From NCBI RefSeq assembly GCF_024584785.1, contig NZ_CP074112.1, positions 558,001 to 622,000 on the forward strand: a DNA stretch of 64,000 nucleotides. The letters are read 5' to 3'. A program made the translations under genes and the position numbers. The stretch is from Idiomarina loihiensis (GTDB taxonomy: Bacteria > Pseudomonadota > Gammaproteobacteria > Enterobacterales > Alteromonadaceae). Shown here piece by piece: positions 63,624 through 64,000 of the stretch. The notes under the pieces are model-generated. The model ran no database searches, was not told where the DNA came from, and saw only the letters and a program-made list of their open reading frames with translations. Each line of letters opens with the position of its first letter. Position 1 is the stretch's first letter.

Positions 63624-64000
63624 GGCGTTTTCCTTCATATAATTGCTGCCATTGGCGTTGTAAGTCTGGCACCACATCGGCTAGATAAGCCGGCACTTGT
63701 TGCCATACTTGCTGATGCGTTGCTGTGGTTGGTGCTTGCAGTTCACCTAATATATCTAAATCCATCGGCCGATCTTTATGGCTACAGTTTGGGTCGGTGC
63801 GGTCTCGACCTAAACTGGTTTCAATCGCATTAAACTGCTGCTTAAGTTGTTCGGGGTTATAACTGGTGCGTAATAGCAGCAACGCATTTAAGAATTCATG
63901 GTCGGTTTCAATCGCCACCGGCTGGGTATACAAGGCTGCCGAATACCAAGCCTCGCCTAGGGTGGTTAGCTGCTGCTTGGCTAATTTAAAATTCTGCTCA
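63613..64000 (-). CDS. folK: FolK-type hydroxymethyldihydropterin pyrophosphokinase, 3' part
   Basis: The frame runs off the right edge of the window, so the N-terminus is missing; about 129 residues remain. Pyrophosphokinase (HPPK) signatures are 'LYTQPVAIETDHEFLNALLL', 'LGRDRTDPNCSHKDRPMDLD' and 'LDILG', where the Asp pair binds Mg. In place of the canonical GPRxxDLD this protein has K-D-R-P-M-D-L-D, the variant form found in some gammaproteobacterial paralogues. It acts before dihydropteroate synthase in folate synthesis and is coupled to folM. Confidence 0.82.
   Translation of the reverse strand, partial: EQNFKLAKQQLTTLGEAWYSAALYTQPVAIETDHEFLNALLLLRTSYNPEQLKQQFNAIETSLGRDRTDPNCSHKDRPMDLDILGELQAPTTATHQQVWQQVPAYLADVVPDLQRQWQQLYEGKRHAS

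Overview
The window is chromosomal DNA from a gammaproteobacterium, most likely a marine or aquatic member of the Alteromonadales and relatives (an Idiomarina/Pseudidiomarina- or Rheinheimera-like organism). This rests on gene content: branched-chain 2-oxoacid dehydrogenase with a two-lipoyl E2, an 800-residue FadE, YebG, DUF3149, a GNAT-C39 fusion, and many c-di-GMP proteins. It also rests on the one-piece tmRNA, whose tag reads ANDDNYALAA. The genus is not resolved. I see no rRNA, tRNA, CRISPR array, integrase or prophage.

Layout. 1-2956: 3' end of an RND efflux pump, a DUF599 membrane protein and AstE. 3042-6820: bkdA1-bkdA2-bkdB. 7031-10342: an EAL protein followed by a beta-propeller sensor that lacks an output domain. 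10366-13353: SDR, AbgT transporter, RNase HII. 13470-21651: a large lipoprotein, ArgE, a YfaZ-like porin, a 2-oxoglutarate/Fe(II) oxygenase, a 5'-nucleotidase-like lipoprotein and a Bcr/CflA exporter. 21750-25910: a second AbgT transporter and FadE. 26124-28644: a DUF3108 protein, PurN, PurM. 28777-31016: a lipoprotein, the GNAT-C39 fusion and a small hypothetical. 31236-31595: tmRNA. 31593-34887: a type II restriction-modification island. 34796-37855: DUF2256, an ATP-grasp ligase, an NTF2-like protein, PhnA/YjdM, MurI. 37852-42497: a decaying cluster of c-di-GMP genes broken by an IS200/IS605 element. 42530-46866: a methyltransferase, DUF3149, YebG, a catalase-like peroxidase and a patatin-like lipoprotein. 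47039-50809: three GGDEF or GGDEF-EAL proteins. 50922-52881: the glutathione-dependent formaldehyde pathway. 53025-64000: an M16 peptidase, Udk, NupC, TesB, a PAS-GGDEF protein, AcnA, FolM and the 3' part of FolK.

The most distinctive region is the 3.3 kb island immediately 3' of ssrA. A Dcm-type cytosine-5 methyltransferase and an MvaI/BcnI-type endonuclease are transcribed divergently between two near-identical 34-bp direct repeats. The left repeat starts at the tmRNA CCA end and includes the ssrA terminator. The right repeat lies inside the 3' end of a DUF2256 gene and appears to have rewritten its tail. The divergent promoter region carries a LexA-like box identical at 16 of 18 positions to the box before yebG in the same window. 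This suggests, but does not prove, that the restriction system is linked to the SOS response.

The second notable region is 37.8-42.5 kb. An apparently intact TnpA/TnpB element sits precisely in an EAL gene whose reading frame can be rejoined across the insertion. Next to it, a GAF-PAS-PAS-GGDEF-EAL gene has broken into three reading frames. Counting remnants and the output-less sensor, eight c-di-GMP-related loci lie in 64 kb. I did not find a clearly new multi-gene system; the strongest candidates for follow-up are the SOS-linked island and the GNAT-C39/ATP-grasp pair that flanks it.
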